Assembly (NCBI GenBank): GCA_030831135.1
Contig: JAURLR010000326.1
Span: 1 to 6,880, forward strand
Source of the DNA: Alphaproteobacteria bacterium
Lineage (GTDB): Bacteria; Pseudomonadota; Alphaproteobacteria; UBA6615
DNA: 6,880 bases
Direction: 5' to 3'
Shown: piece after piece, positions 6,730-6,880 of the stretch
Layout: the number at the start of each line of letters is the position of its first letter
Position numbering within the stretch: the first letter of the stretch is position 1
The notes under the pieces: generated by a model
Told to the model about the DNA's origin: nothing
The model's database searches: none
The model's input: the letters and a program-made list of their open reading frames with translations, nothing else
Translations under genes and position numbers: made by a program

Positions 6730-6880
6730 CTACCCCTTGAACGCGCCGGCGTGATCCCTTGCAAAATCAGCCGGGGTGCGCGGCGCATGCCCGGTAAGGG
6801 TTTCGATCAGGTTGTTGCCGTAGCTCGCCATGTTGCCATCGGCGGCAATCCCCATGAGGGTGCTCTGATGGTCGACCAGC
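6730..6880 (-). CDS. C-terminus of a probable NmrA-type NAD(P)-binding protein (partial)
   Basis: A minus-strand frame is open from the right edge (first full codon at 6879) to the TAG at 6730-6732, giving 49 residues. It ends in NLIETLTGHAPRTPADFARDHAGAF, close to the usual C-terminal pattern of NmrA/YtfG-like atypical short-chain dehydrogenases (an LTG.pPRt..dF...H...F motif before the stop). If so, the missing N-terminal part carries the Rossmann fold with its GxxGxxG dinucleotide site. GC-rich third positions fit a real coding frame. It converges on the efflux operon across the repeat-bearing intergenic stretch. The family call rests on this short tail only. Confidence 0.72.
   Translation of the reverse strand, partial: LVDHQSTLMGIAADGNMASYGNNLIETLTGHAPRTPADFARDHAGAFKG

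Overview
The window is GC-rich, gene-dense bacterial DNA. The codon use, the gene families and the C/G-rich extragenic hairpins suit an alphaproteobacterium (Sphingomonadales- or Rhodospirillales-like). This placement is an inference; there is no rRNA or marker gene here to confirm it.

Layout: (1) 3-491 (+), the C-terminal 162 residues of a LysR-type regulator of the CrgA-like class, cut by the left edge. (2) 637-1140 (+), a single-domain vicinal-oxygen-chelate (glyoxalase/dioxygenase-fold) protein with a visible His/His/Glu metal triad. (3) 1137-2033 (-), an Asp/Glu/hydantoin racemase-superfamily enzyme, convergent with the VOC gene. The two genes share a CTAG, so each stop codon lies inside the other's. 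The first of the two usual catalytic cysteines appears to be glycine, a pattern known from arylmalonate decarboxylase. (4) 2034-2223, a divergent control region with a candidate promoter for the racemase-like gene and an inverted repeat over its -35. (5) 2224-3375 and 3418-6528 (+), an RND efflux pair: periplasmic adaptor, then a 12-TM inner-membrane pump with the proton-relay residues in place. No outer-membrane channel gene and no local repressor are in the window. (6) 6529-6729, an intergenic stretch holding three kinds of hairpin: a terminator-like stem just after the pump stop, an ATTGC...GCAAT repeat, and a head-to-head pair of REP-like 33-mers whose differences mostly preserve base pairing. 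(7) 6730-6880 (-), the C-terminus of what looks like an NmrA-type NAD(P)-binding protein, cut by the right edge.

Functionally the window is two units. The left one (regulator, VOC protein, racemase/decarboxylase-like enzyme) looks like small-molecule catabolism, but no substrate can be read from the sequence. The right one is a two-gene drug or solvent efflux operon that would have to borrow a TolC-type channel encoded elsewhere. No clear new multi-gene system is visible. The items most worth a second look are the Gly-for-Cys active site and the REP-like pair with compensatory changes.
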